A model generated the notes under the pieces. That model saw only the letters and a list, made by a program, of their open reading frames with translations, was not told the DNA's origin and searched no databases. A DNA stretch of 64,000 nt from Gallionella sp. (lineage in GTDB: Bacteria; Pseudomonadota; Gammaproteobacteria; Burkholderiales; Gallionellaceae), in NCBI GenBank assembly GCA_028687335.1, contig JAQUAI010000013.1, positions 1-64,000 of the forward strand, given 5' to 3'. The stretch's first letter is position 1. Every line of letters starts with the position of its first letter. Below are positions 1 through 9,300 of this stretch, in pieces. A program made the translations under genes and the position numbers.

Positions 1-505
1 CTGATCAACGTGCATCAGTAACTCACGCGGTTTCCTCCTTGGAGCGGTTGCCAGACGTCAGCCCAGAACGGGCTGCTGCATTCTGTCGGGCTGCGCGCTC
101 GGGCTGACATCTGACAACCCTTAACCGCAGCAGCTATAGCATCGTGCTAACAGCATGCCGTAAAACAGACCTGCTAGCTCAATTCAGCCCGGCTTGGAAT
201 GATAGGCCGGTATGGCCGAATTTGAGTCCTCCCCCCTCTCAAGTCATAGCTCATCCCTTTCCCACAAGCTGTCACTATCCCGCGCCTAGATAAGCTTCAA
301 TCAGCTGGCGGCTCACTTTGAACAATCGGGCATCGGATGAGACATTGACAAATTGGATGGCAACGCTTTTATTCGGATTCGACGCTGTCTTGGATGAGGG
401 CTTGGTGAAGCGTTACTCAGCAGTTGGGGGATCACCCCACCCTCGCCTCCTCCCCCGATGGGAGAGGGATGCAAATCATGCTTGCATCGGCGGAGGTTGT
501 GTTGA
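1..505. other. Intergenic stretch without a supported gene
   Basis: No reading frame here has a convincing start, ribosome site or family resemblance. It holds the inverted repeat at 47-118 and, near 420-470, a G/C-run palindromic tract (GGGGGATCACCCC followed by CTCCTCCCCC). That tract resembles the CTCCC-type intergenic tracts near 11240 and 12890. The left end may belong to a gene outside the window. Confidence 0.4.
47..118. repeat. Long imperfect inverted repeat (stem-loop)
   Basis: The arm GTTGCCAGACGTCAGCCC (47-64) is the reverse complement of 101-118 except at two positions. In a minus-strand RNA both exceptions become G-U pairs, so all 18 positions can pair around a 36-nt loop. It lies about 390 bp beyond the 3' end of the minus-strand rhodanese gene, at the edge of the window. 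No T-tract follows, so a simple terminator is unlikely. Its function is unknown. Confidence 0.5.
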
Positions 506-892
506 TTAGGTCTGCGCCCAAGGCAGGCCGTCGTAACGCCAGCCGTTGTGTGAATTGCGATGATGGCTATCGTCAAGGTCACCCTCGAAGCCGTGTTCGA
601 TGTTGTAGATGTCTTTCAGGCCAGCATTTTCCAATGCCAAACCAGCATCAGCAGAGCGGCGACCGGAGCGGCAGATCAGCAACACGGGGCGGTTGACGCT
701 GGCAGCTTTGCGCACATGGGCAACGAACATCGGGTTGATTTCCCATTCTGGGCCGTCCACCCAAGGGATGTGAATAGAGCCGCGCGGATGACCGACAAAC
801 ATGTATTCCATCTCGCTGCGTACGTCGACGAAGACCGCTTCAGGATTGGCTTGCAAGAATTCGTAGGCTTCTTTCGGGGTCAGATGTTGCAT
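506..892 (-). CDS. Single-domain rhodanese-like sulfurtransferase
   Basis: A 128-residue protein formed by one rhodanese domain. The active-site loop reads CRSGRR, with the catalytic cysteine carrying a persulfide in this family, and VDVRSEMEY is the usual CH2-type motif near residue 25. There is no signal peptide, so it is expected in the cytoplasm. The ATG at 892 was chosen because GGAG lies 7 nt upstream; a GTG two codons earlier would sit on top of the ribosome site. The natural donor or acceptor cannot be read from the sequence. A role in sulfur transfer fits the sulfur-oxidising setting, but the gene is 32 kb from the dsr genes and stands alone. Confidence 0.9.
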   Translation of the reverse strand: MQHLTPKEAYEFLQANPEAVFVDVRSEMEYMFVGHPRGSIHIPWVDGPEWEINPMFVAHVRKAASVNRPVLLICRSGRRSADAGLALENAGLKDIYNIEHGFEGDLDDSHHRNSHNGWRYDGLPWAQT

Positions 893-1002
893 TGTCACTC
901 TCCTTGTTGTCGGTTCAAGATGGCGGGATTATAGCCCCAATGGCATACAGTCGAACGACCCTACTCAGGATTGATGAGAGGAAACGGACAGGGTTTCAGC
1001 CA

Positions 1003-1548
1003 TCATGCATCGCGCCCTTTATATTGCTGCAAGGTGCGAATCTCGAACGTCATCTTTTCCAGATCACCGAGTATCCAACTGGGAGTCGCCTTCACTCCTG
1101 GCGCGTCGATGCCCGCCACCGAGCCGGGGTTAACCAGCCAGCATTCGCCGCCTTTGACATGAGCTTGTTTGCCAACATGGGCGGTATGGCTGTGTCCGTG
1201 GCAGACCAAATCGTAGTCACCGGTACAAGCAAATGCCTGTCCATGATGCGGCATATGGGTCACGAATATTTTGCGCCCGCCCAAGTCGAGCGCAACATCT
1301 TCGCCGTAATAGGTAAATAAACGGTTGGTCTTCTCCATCATGCGATAGAGTGCGGCGACATCGCCGATGTTGTTACCGTGAACAGCGTGTATGGGAATGT
1401 TATATTTGAGCGAAGCGCGCAAGGTGTTTACGCCAATCAGATCACCGCAATGAATGACCGCCTGTGCGCCCTCAGCTTGCGCCTCAAGGATGGCCGTTTC
1501 CAGAGGGCTGGAACGGTCGTGACTGTCAGAAACGATACATATCTTCAT
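1003..1548 (-). CDS. YfcE/MJ0936-type metallophosphoesterase
   Basis: A 181-residue calcineurin-like phosphoesterase. Metal-binding motifs are visible in order: DSHD near residue 8, GDLIG near 37, GNN near 60, THMPHHG near 99 and HGHSH near 118. The family hydrolyses phosphodiesters with Mn or similar metals; the physiological substrate is usually unknown. The ATG at 1548 is preferred because the protein then begins MKICIVSDSHD, as in relatives. The open frame extends about 100 codons further upstream, but that part has no domain character and overlaps the start of the divergent kinase gene. It is separated from the rhodanese gene by about 110 bp. Confidence 0.85.
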   Translation of the reverse strand: MKICIVSDSHDRSSPLETAILEAQAEGAQAVIHCGDLIGVNTLRASLKYNIPIHAVHGNNIGDVAALYRMMEKTNRLFTYYGEDVALDLGGRKIFVTHMPHHGQAFACTGDYDLVCHGHSHTAHVGKQAHVKGGECWLVNPGSVAGIDAPGVKATPSWILGDLEKMTFEIRTLQQYKGRDA

Positions 1549-1734
1549 AACCTTGATGCCGTCGCGGGGATTCAGCGCATTAGGCAAAATTGGTGCATGA
1601 TGTGTCAATAACCATGGTGGGCAGGGATGCACATAGCTCTGATGGGTGGTTAGCGGCTGATTAGCTCTCAGCTTATTGATATTTTTAGGTTTTCGACATA
1701 GTCTGCGCGACGTTTCAGGGACGAGTGGCCAAAA

Positions 1735-2973
1735 TTGATACGCAAAATAAAGATTGCCACGTCTAGCTCGGATCAGAGCAGTTTTTCGTGGGTACGAGAT
1801 CCAGAATTTACTCCGCCGGGAAAAGACGGTGGTATCGCCGCGTGCGTGACGCATGAGCTAACTCCGGCACGCGCGGGCGAATTAAAAGCATTGCTTATCA
1901 ACTTTCTGGAAAGCATTATCGGTACGGTACGCGCCACCGCTGGTGTCGTGCGCCTGCTCTCACCCGACGGCCATACGCTGCAAATTATCGGATCAGCCGG
2001 ACTATCTGCCGAACTTCAGGAGGAAGCGGAAAGCTTTCTCGAACTCGATTGCGAAGCCAACGACACGGCGACATTCGGCCACGTTGTTCGCGCTTCCGAT
2101 ATTAGTAGTTGCACATCGCGGCAAAATTGCCGCTATACCAGCTGCCGCTTTCAGTCGCTCGTCGCTGCGCCGCTGGAATCCAACTGCTTCCCCGGTACCC
2201 CCTTCGGTATCTTGACCATCTTTTTTGACGTGCCACGCGCAACTGCCAACCGCACAACCGATACCGTCGCCGCTTTTGCCGAAATCATGGGTGCTGCCAT
2301 CGAGCACACCCGCATCAACCGTGAATCGCGGCGCATGGAACGCATCGCAGCACGGCAGGACATTGCCAACGACATCCATGATTCGCTGGCTCAAACGCTG
2401 ACGTATGCACGCATGCGCGTCAGCCTGCTTGCCGAAGCCATCCGCACCGGCAATGAGCTCATGGCCTCAAAATATGCGCGCGAACTGGATGAAACACTGG
2501 AAATCAGCCAAAAAAATACGCGCGATCTGATTAGCGATTTTCGATGCGAATTTAATCCGGGCGGTTTATTCCCCGCGCTGCAAACCCTCGTCACCCAATT
2601 CCGCGAGCGCAACAATATCCACTTAGAGTATTACAATCGCCTTGTCGATCAAGAGCTCCCGCTCGAACACGAGATACAGACCTATCACATCGTGCAAGAG
2701 GCGCTCACCAATATCGCGCGCCATTCGGGAGCGAGCCATGCGCGATTATTTGTTGATGCGAATTTCGGCTATTACATTTTTACGATAGAAGACAACGGTA
2801 GCGGTGCTTGCACCTTTACCCCAGTGGAAGGCCATTACGGCGTGATGATTATGCGCGAAAGGGCGCAACGTATCGGCGGTGAAATCAAGGTTGCGAGCTC
2901 GGCAGGGCTGGGAACTCAAGTTCAATTGTTCTTCCCTGCCCCAACTTTGGATTGGAGATCTGTAAATGAGTGA
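1735..2973 (+). CDS. Soluble NarX-type histidine kinase with cysteine-bearing GAF-like region
   Basis: A 412-residue kinase without membrane segments. A GAF-like sensor region (about 40-190) holds Cys106, Cys126, Cys132 and Cys137, an arrangement resembling the central cysteine cluster of NarX/NarQ-type sensors. The HisKA_3 dimerisation helix carries His215 (DIHDSLAQ), and an HATPase_c domain follows (EALTNIARHSGA, then DNGSG). It overlaps the response-regulator gene by 8 bp, so the pair is translationally coupled. The start is uncertain: a TTG at 1735 gives the full open frame, with GGACGAG upstream, and the first in-frame ATG is far inside the protein. Cytoplasmic location and the cysteines suggest redox or sulfur sensing (inference); the sqr gene follows directly. 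Confidence 0.85.
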   Translation: MIRKIKIATSSSDQSSFSWVRDPEFTPPGKDGGIAACVTHELTPARAGELKALLINFLESIIGTVRATAGVVRLLSPDGHTLQIIGSAGLSAELQEEAESFLELDCEANDTATFGHVVRASDISSCTSRQNCRYTSCRFQSLVAAPLESNCFPGTPFGILTIFFDVPRATANRTTDTVAAFAEIMGAAIEHTRINRESRRMERIAARQDIANDIHDSLAQTLTYARMRVSLLAEAIRTGNELMASKYARELDETLEISQKNTRDLISDFRCEFNPGGLFPALQTLVTQFRERNNIHLEYYNRLVDQELPLEHEIQTYHIVQEALTNIARHSGASHARLFVDANFGYYIFTIEDNGSGACTFTPVEGHYGVMIMRERAQRIGGEIKVASSAGLGTQVQLFFPAPTLDWRSVNE

Positions 2974-3640
2974 TAAATTAAAAATTGTACTAATTGATGA
3001 TCAGTGTCTATGTCGACGCGGATTAAGCGAGCTGCTGGCCAACTGTTACGACTTCACGGTGCTCGGCGCTACCGACAATATCGGCGAGTTGCGCCCGATG
3101 CTGGAAATGAAGCCCGACTTGATGATCGTCGATATGCGCATGAAGCCGCTCGACGGACTCTCACTCATCACCAAGCTACGCGGTGAAGGCTATACCACCC
3201 CTGCTGTGATGTTAACCATGAGCGACTCGGAGTCAGACTTGACCAACGCCATCCGTGCCGGTGTGCGCGGCTATCTGCTCAAGGATATGGCACCGGACGA
3301 TGTTGTCGATGCGATCCGCCGAGTTGCCGCAGGCGAACTGGTGGTAGCCCCGACCATGACCATGAAAATGATCGACATGCTGCGTGGTGAACAAGCTGGG
3401 CAAGAGCCGAAAAATTCGCTCAAGCTGCTAACCGAGCGTGAGCGCGAAATTCTGCAACTCCTCTCGCGCGGCGAAAGTAACAAAGCCATCGCGCAAACCC
3501 TGTCAATCAGCTACGACACGGTAAAGCAACACGTGCGCCACATCCTGAACAAACTCAACCTTTCCTCGCGCGTTAAAGCAGCTGTGCTATTCACCAAAGA
3601 ACAGGGTGAACAGAGCAACGACGAAAGCCCTTCACGTTAG
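2966..3640 (+). CDS. NarL/FixJ-family response regulator
   Basis: A 224-residue regulator with an N-terminal receiver domain (acidic pair near residues 11-12, phospho-acceptor Asp56 in IVDMRMKP, Lys in YLLKD near 108) and a C-terminal LuxR/GerE helix-turn-helix (LTEREREILQLLSRG onward). It is the cognate partner of the overlapping upstream kinase. NarL-type regulators bind short inverted heptamers. A perfect 6-4-6 palindrome (TAACCC-N4-GGGTTA) begins 7 bp after this gene and lies in front of sqr, so control of sqr is a reasonable inference that is not shown by the sequence. Confidence 0.93.
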   Translation: MSDKLKIVLIDDQCLCRRGLSELLANCYDFTVLGATDNIGELRPMLEMKPDLMIVDMRMKPLDGLSLITKLRGEGYTTPAVMLTMSDSESDLTNAIRAGVRGYLLKDMAPDDVVDAIRRVAAGELVVAPTMTMKMIDMLRGEQAGQEPKNSLKLLTEREREILQLLSRGESNKAIAQTLSISYDTVKQHVRHILNKLNLSSRVKAAVLFTKEQGEQSNDESPSR

Positions 3641-3646
3641 TCGATA

Positions 3647-3662
3647 TAACCCATCGGGGTTA
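3647..3662. promoter_or_regulatory. Candidate operator upstream of sqr
   Basis: TAACCC-ATCG-GGGTTA is a perfect palindrome with 6-bp half sites and a 4-bp centre, about 150 bp before the sqr start. The same half-site logic (ACCC-N4/5-GGGT) recurs twice in the dsrA/47149 divergent region. A regulator-binding function is inferred from symmetry and placement. Confidence 0.45.
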
Positions 3663-3809
3663 CATTGACATGTACCCGATATGGCTATAGACACCAGCGT
3701 AAGCGATTGCGCTTAATAGCGAGCCTCGAAAAGGCTCGCGCAACAGCACGGCTTGATCGTGACACAACAATTAGCGTGTTCTAATACATCTAGAGAGAAG
3801 GGGAAAAAT

Positions 3810-5084
3810 ATGGCACATGTCGTAATCATGGGGGCGGGTGTTGGCGGTATGCCAGCAGCCTACGAGATGCGTGACAAGCTGGACAAAAAGCATACAGTTA
3901 CGGTCGTTTCCAACAGCGAGAACTTTCACTTCGTACCATCCAATCCTTGGGTAGGCGTGAAGTGGCGCGAGCGTAAACAAATCGAATTCCCAGTGCGTAC
4001 TTATCTGGAGCGCAAGGGCATCGAATTCGTCTCCACAGGTGTCAAGCGCGTACACCCCGACCAGAATCAACTGGAACTGAATGACGGAAAAATGATGGCG
4101 TATGACTACCTCGTCATTGCCACTGGCCCCAAGCTCGCCTTCGAAGAAATCGAAGGTCTGGGCCCACACGGCGGTCACACCTACTCCGTTTGCCACGTTG
4201 ATCACGCCATGAAATCCCACGATGAGTGGGAAGACTTTTGCAAGAACCCCGGTCCTATCGTAGTTGGCGCAGTACAAGGTGCATCCTGCTTTGGCCCAGC
4301 TTACGAATACGCTTTCATCATGGATACCGACCTGCGCAAACGCAAGGTCCGCAATAAAGTACCGATGACGTTTGTCACATCAGAACCCTACATCGGCCAC
4401 CTTGGCTTGGGCGGCGTGGGCGACTCCAAAGGTATTCTGGAATCTGGCATGCGCGACAAAGGTATCAAGTGGATCTGCAATGCCAAAGTCACCAAGATCG
4501 AAGCTGGCAAAATGTATGTCACCGAACATGACGACATGGGCGTGGAGAAAAAACAACACGAACTGCCATTCAACTACAGCATGATGTTGCCCGCCTTCAA
4601 GGGTGTGGATGCGGTGTTCGGTATCGAAGGTTTGGTTCAGGCTCGCGGCTTCGTCACCGTGGACAAACACCAGCGTAACCAGAAATACAAAAACATCTTC
4701 GCCGTCGGCGTTTGCGTTGCCATTCCACCGGTAGAAGCCACTCCAATTCCGGTTGGCACACCAAAGACGGGATACATGATCGAGTCCATGGTCACCGCCA
4801 CTGTGTACAACATTCATGCCGATCTGACCAACCAACCAGCAGACCGCGAAGCCACTTGGAATGCGGTATGTTTGGCTGACTTCGGCGAAAGCGGCGTAGC
4901 CTTTGTCGCCATGCCGCAGATTCCGCCACGCAACGTGAACTGGTTCTCCGAAGGAAAATGGGTTCACTTGGCCAAAGTTGCATTCGAGAAATATTTCATC
5001 CGCAAGATGAAAAAAGGAACTTCAGAACCGTTCTATGAAGGCAGCATCATGAAAATGTTGGGCATTGAAAAACTGAAGAACTAA
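3810..5084 (+). CDS. sqr: Sulfide:quinone oxidoreductase
   Basis: A 424-residue FAD-dependent oxidoreductase of the disulfide reductase fold. It begins with the dinucleotide motif MGAGVGGMPAAYEM and has a second FAD contact near 296 (NIFAVGVCVA). Three cysteines at 128, 160 (GASCFGPAYE) and 354 (NAVCLADFGESG) sit where the three conserved SQR cysteines lie, supporting sulfide oxidation to polysulfide with electrons to quinone. The C-terminal tail is amphipathic and basic (FEKYFIRKMKKG), as expected for a monotopic membrane-bound enzyme. The ATG at 3810 follows GAGAAGGGG; a longer frame from 3753 lacks support. A strong terminator follows. Flavocytochrome c-type sulfide dehydrogenase is less likely because no signal peptide is seen. 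Confidence 0.88.
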   Translation: MAHVVIMGAGVGGMPAAYEMRDKLDKKHTVTVVSNSENFHFVPSNPWVGVKWRERKQIEFPVRTYLERKGIEFVSTGVKRVHPDQNQLELNDGKMMAYDYLVIATGPKLAFEEIEGLGPHGGHTYSVCHVDHAMKSHDEWEDFCKNPGPIVVGAVQGASCFGPAYEYAFIMDTDLRKRKVRNKVPMTFVTSEPYIGHLGLGGVGDSKGILESGMRDKGIKWICNAKVTKIEAGKMYVTEHDDMGVEKKQHELPFNYSMMLPAFKGVDAVFGIEGLVQARGFVTVDKHQRNQKYKNIFAVGVCVAIPPVEATPIPVGTPKTGYMIESMVTATVYNIHADLTNQPADREATWNAVCLADFGESGVAFVAMPQIPPRNVNWFSEGKWVHLAKVAFEKYFIRKMKKGTSEPFYEGSIMKMLGIEKLKN

Positions 5085-5124
5085 GCCGGTTTTTCACCGG
5101 ATTGCGGGAAAGCCTCACTACCGC

Positions 5125-5158
5125 AAAAAAGCCGCTGCTTAATCGCAGCGGCTTTTTT
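5125..5158. terminator. Bidirectional intrinsic terminator between sqr and moaA
   Basis: The stem GCCGCTGC (5131-5138) pairs with GCAGCGGC (5145-5152). It is followed by six T on the plus strand and preceded by six A, which become T for minus-strand transcripts. It serves sqr from the left and moaA from the right. Confidence 0.85.
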
Positions 5159-5262
5159 ATTTTTATGAGACAAGATCGACTCGAACACCCGGCGAGTCAC
5201 AATTTTCACCGCGCAAATTTTTCGGACTGGTGTGTGTATTTCGCAGGCGAAGTCTGATTCGA

Positions 5263-6243
5263 TTAGCCGCCCGTGGAAGACATTACTCGAATAATTTTGC
5301 CAGGCTGTTCGCGGAACTCGTGACGTTCCGGCTTGATATCGATGGCGCTGCGAATCGCCTCATCTAACTCATGGTCACTAACACCCGCCCGCAACAAGGG
5401 GCGTAATGCAAAGCTATGTTCCTGACCAAGACATAAATACAGCGTGCCATCTACCGAGAGTCGGACGCGATTGCAGGTTTCGCAAAAATGTTGCGACAAC
5501 GGTGTGATGAAGCCGATGCTAAATCCGCCTTCCGGCGCAACCAGATACCGTGCTGGGCCACCGCCTGCGACAACGCCATCAACTAATCCGAAGCGCGATT
5601 GCAAACGCTGGCGAATCGGACGCAAATCAACAAAACCAGCATTTCGCCCTGTCTCGCCCATGGGCATGGTCTCGATCAATCGCAGGATGAAGCCGTGACT
5701 CATGCAGAACGCGACCATGTTGTCGATCTCGTCCTCATTAACCCCGTCCATCACCACCATATTGATCTTGATCGGCGAAAAGCCGCAGGACTTGGCGACC
5801 AACAAACCTTCGAGCACCGAGGCCAATGCATCGCGGCGGGTTATGTTGAGTATCCGCTCTGAACAAAGCGAATCGAGGCTGACATTGAGGCGACTTACCC
5901 CCGCCGCTTTCAGGCTGGCAGCATGCTTAGCCAATTGCGTGGCGTTGGTGCTGAGCGAAAGGTCTTTGACTCCATCCAAGTGCTGCAAACGGCCAGCCAG
6001 CACGCTCAAATTGCGCCGCAATAAAGGCTCGCCGCCGGTAATGCGAAACTTCGATGTCCCCATCCGCGCAAAGGCTGCCACAACTCGCTCGATCTCATCA
6101 AACGAAAGCCAGTCGCCAGGTTCCTCGTAATCGCCGAACCCCTCGGGCATGCAGTAAGTGCAGCGCATGTCACAACGGTCGGTGACCGACAGCCGGAGAT
6201 AATCAATGGAGCGACCAAAACGGTCCTGTAGAACACTATGCAT
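5263..6243 (-). CDS. moaA: GTP 3',8-cyclase MoaA (molybdenum cofactor step 1)
   Basis: A 326-residue radical SAM protein. The N-terminal cluster motif CDMRCTYC lies near residue 24 and the second Fe-S cluster motif CETCNRVRLS near 262, with a further cysteine (LYLCLG) downstream. It ends in the Gly-Gly tail typical of MoaA. It converts GTP with MoaC to cyclic pyranopterin monophosphate. The ATG at 6243 gives a normal N-terminus (QDRFGRSIDYLRLSVTDRCD); the upstream extension to 6381 has no family support and would run into the divergent gene. It stands 17 kb away from the other cofactor genes of the window. Confidence 0.95.
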   Translation of the reverse strand: MHSVLQDRFGRSIDYLRLSVTDRCDMRCTYCMPEGFGDYEEPGDWLSFDEIERVVAAFARMGTSKFRITGGEPLLRRNLSVLAGRLQHLDGVKDLSLSTNATQLAKHAASLKAAGVSRLNVSLDSLCSERILNITRRDALASVLEGLLVAKSCGFSPIKINMVVMDGVNEDEIDNMVAFCMSHGFILRLIETMPMGETGRNAGFVDLRPIRQRLQSRFGLVDGVVAGGGPARYLVAPEGGFSIGFITPLSQHFCETCNRVRLSVDGTLYLCLGQEHSFALRPLLRAGVSDHELDEAIRSAIDIKPERHEFREQPGKIIRVMSSTGG

Positions 6244-6300
6244 AGCGCGACATCCTGCCCGATACTCTGTATCCAGACAATAACCCGAACGAGCAAGCGC

Positions 6301-9300
6301 ATGGATCACGCTCAAGCGGAACCGCCCCACGCAATTGATAAAATCAAGCAAACTCGGGCTAACGCCATTAGAATCGGCCAAATTAAAAATATCCCCTCAT
6401 ACATGCCAACGCTGCCTTTACGCGACATACTCACCTGCGATGTATTCACTGTCAGCCCCGACACCGCGCTGCCTGAAGTACTGAGAAGCATGGAATCGCG
6501 CCACATTAGTTGCGTGATCGCCGTCGATGAAAACACGCTTCCGCTGGGTATCTTTACCGAACAAGATGCCATCCGCCTCATGGCGGATCGCAAAGTCGTT
6601 AGTAACTTATGCATGGCCGACGTAATGAGTGCACCGCCACTCACCGCGCCGCTCGATATGGACTTTCGGGCAGCGTTTGATCAACTCTCGCAAAAAAACT
6701 TCCGCCACATGATCGTCGTGGACGATTCCGGCAAACTAGCTGGGATCGTTAGTGAAGCCGATTTTCTGCATCACATGGGAATGGAATTTCTGGTCGAGAT
6801 CAAAACGGTCAGCTCGGTGATGTCGCGCAAATTAAGCACGCTTAATGAAGAAGCCACGCTGGCTGATGCCGTGGACTGTATGGCGCAGCAAAAAATCAGC
6901 TGCATCGTCATTACGCGGGAACAAAAGCCGCTCGGTATCGTGACCGAGCGCGACGCAGTCCGCTTCGCTCGCACCATTAATGATCCAACCCAAGTCAGCA
7001 TCGTCGATGTCATGAACTCGCCCGTGCAAACCATCGATTCGACCTTTCCGTTGCTGGATGCGATCAAACAAATGGAAACGCAGGGCATTCGACGCTTGGT
7101 CGTTACCGAGGAATGTTTACTCGCCGGCATTATCACTCGACATGACATCGTCAAAACCACGCAGGGCCGCTACATCGAGTTTTTGCACGACGTGCTGGAA
7201 CGCCAGCGCAACGAATTGATCGATGCCAAAGAACAAATTGCGATAACCCGTCAGAAAATGCTCTACCACAGCCTGATGGAGCAAATAAACGACACGGTTA
7301 TCGTTTCCATCGCCGACAGCGGCATCATCGTCGATTGCAACGATCAAGCTTGCCGAGATTTTGGCTATACGCGCGAAGAATTACTGACTCTAACAATTTT
7401 CGACCTAGCCACAGGTATTGCTCCCGGCCCGCTATGGGATGCCGAACTATCGCGCATCCGAAGCGTGGGAAAACGTTTTGTTGAAACACAGCACCGACGA
7501 CGTGACGGTAGCCTATTCACGGTGGAAATCAGCGCACAGCTCATTCAGCGCGACGGTGGTGAATACATCGTTGCGGTAACGCGTGACCTGACCGAAAGAA
7601 AAGCACATGAGAAAAAAATCCTTGCTTCGGAAAAAACCTACCGCAACATTCTGAATCAGACGAATGAAACCATCTGCATTCTCGATGAACACCACCGCTT
7701 TCTTGACATCAATATCGCAGCAGAAAATACCTACGGCTATTCGCGCAGCGAATTGCTCGGCAAAACACCCGAGTTTCTTTACGACCCACAACAGACCGAT
7801 CCAAAACTAATCGCGTCACTGTTCGCAGCAGCTTCGGCGGGTATCCCTCAGTTTTTCGAATTCTCTTTTCTCCATAAAGACGGAACCCGCTCATTAAGGG
7901 AAGTCTCGCTCACGCGCGGAGAATACTTCGAAAAAAATGCATTTATCGTCGTAACCCGCGACATCACCGAACGCAAACGGGTCGAAGAAAAACTGCGCGA
8001 GATGGCCACCGTCATGGAGTGCACGCATGAAGGCGTGGTCATCACCGACAAACTCGCCTGCATTCTTGCCACCAACCAGTCGTTCTGCCAAATCACGGGT
8101 TACAGCGCGGACGAAGTCATCGGTGCAAACATCTCTCTCTTGAGCTCAGGCAGACAATCCCCATTGTTTTATCAAGAGATGTGGGACGCGCTACTGAAAT
8201 ATGATTTCTGGCAGGGCGAAATATGGAACCGGCGCAAGAACGGCGAACTGTATCCGCAACTCCTCACTATTAGTGCCGTCAAGGACGAGAACGGACAAGC
8301 CGCGCGTTACATCGGCGTGTTCGCCGACATCACCCAGCTCAAAGAAAGTCAGGCCGAGCTGGAGTTTATGGCTCACCACGACCCCCTCACCAAGCTACCC
8401 AACCGCGCACTGGTGGAAGCTCGCATGACGCAAGAGATTGAACAAGCGCATCGCCACAAACATCGCTTGAGCGTGCTATTCATCGACTTGGATCGCTTTA
8501 AGCAAGTCAACGACAGCTTCGGCCATTTGGTCGGCGATGAGTTGCTGCAATCCGTCGGCGAAAGATTGCGCACGCGTTTGCGCGAAGGCGATACTTTGGG
8601 ACGCTTGGGCGGCGATGAATTCATACTGCTTTCCACTCCGCTGCACGACAGTCAGGATGCTGCCGTGATCGCGCGCGATATTCTTGTCGTGCTATCCGAG
8701 CCGTTCAAACTCTCCACCGGACACGAAGTATTCATCGGCGGCAGCATTGGCATCAGCTTGTTTCCCGATAATGGCACCAGCGTATCCGAGCTCACCAAAA
8801 ATGCCGATGCCGCGATGTACAAGGCCAAAGAGAATGGTCGCAACCAATTCTCGTTTTATACGGCCACGCTCAATGCCGATGCCCGCAACAAGCTGGAACT
8901 GGAAAACGATTTGCGGCGCGCCATGCTGCACAACGAACTCAGCCTGCACTTTCAACCCAAAGTGGATATGCGCAGCGGCAAAATATGCGGCGCGGAAGCA
9001 CTCGCGCGCTGGCATCGTGACGATGGCCACTGGGTACCGCCCGCGCAATTCATCCCGTTAGCGGAAAAATCCGGCCTCATTCTCGTTATCGGCAACTGGG
9101 TGATCGAACAAACCTGCTTACAACTGCGTAATTGGCTGGATGCGGGAATGAGCGACATCTGCATTGCGATCAACGTCTCGGCACGACAGTTCCGCAGCGG
9201 CCATATCGACAGATTGATTAAAAATGCACTGACGAAATTCGATGTACCTGCCGCCTGCTTGGAAGTCGAACTAACCGAAACCATGCTGATGCACGAGCCT

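Noticed and set aside
313-582. Short frame near the left edge (minus strand)
   Set aside because: It overlaps the end of the rhodanese gene and has low-complexity content from the G/C-run repeat.
1549-1854. N-terminal extension of the phosphoesterase
   Set aside because: The extra 102 codons lack domain character and overlap the divergent kinase gene; the family begins at the ATG at 1548.
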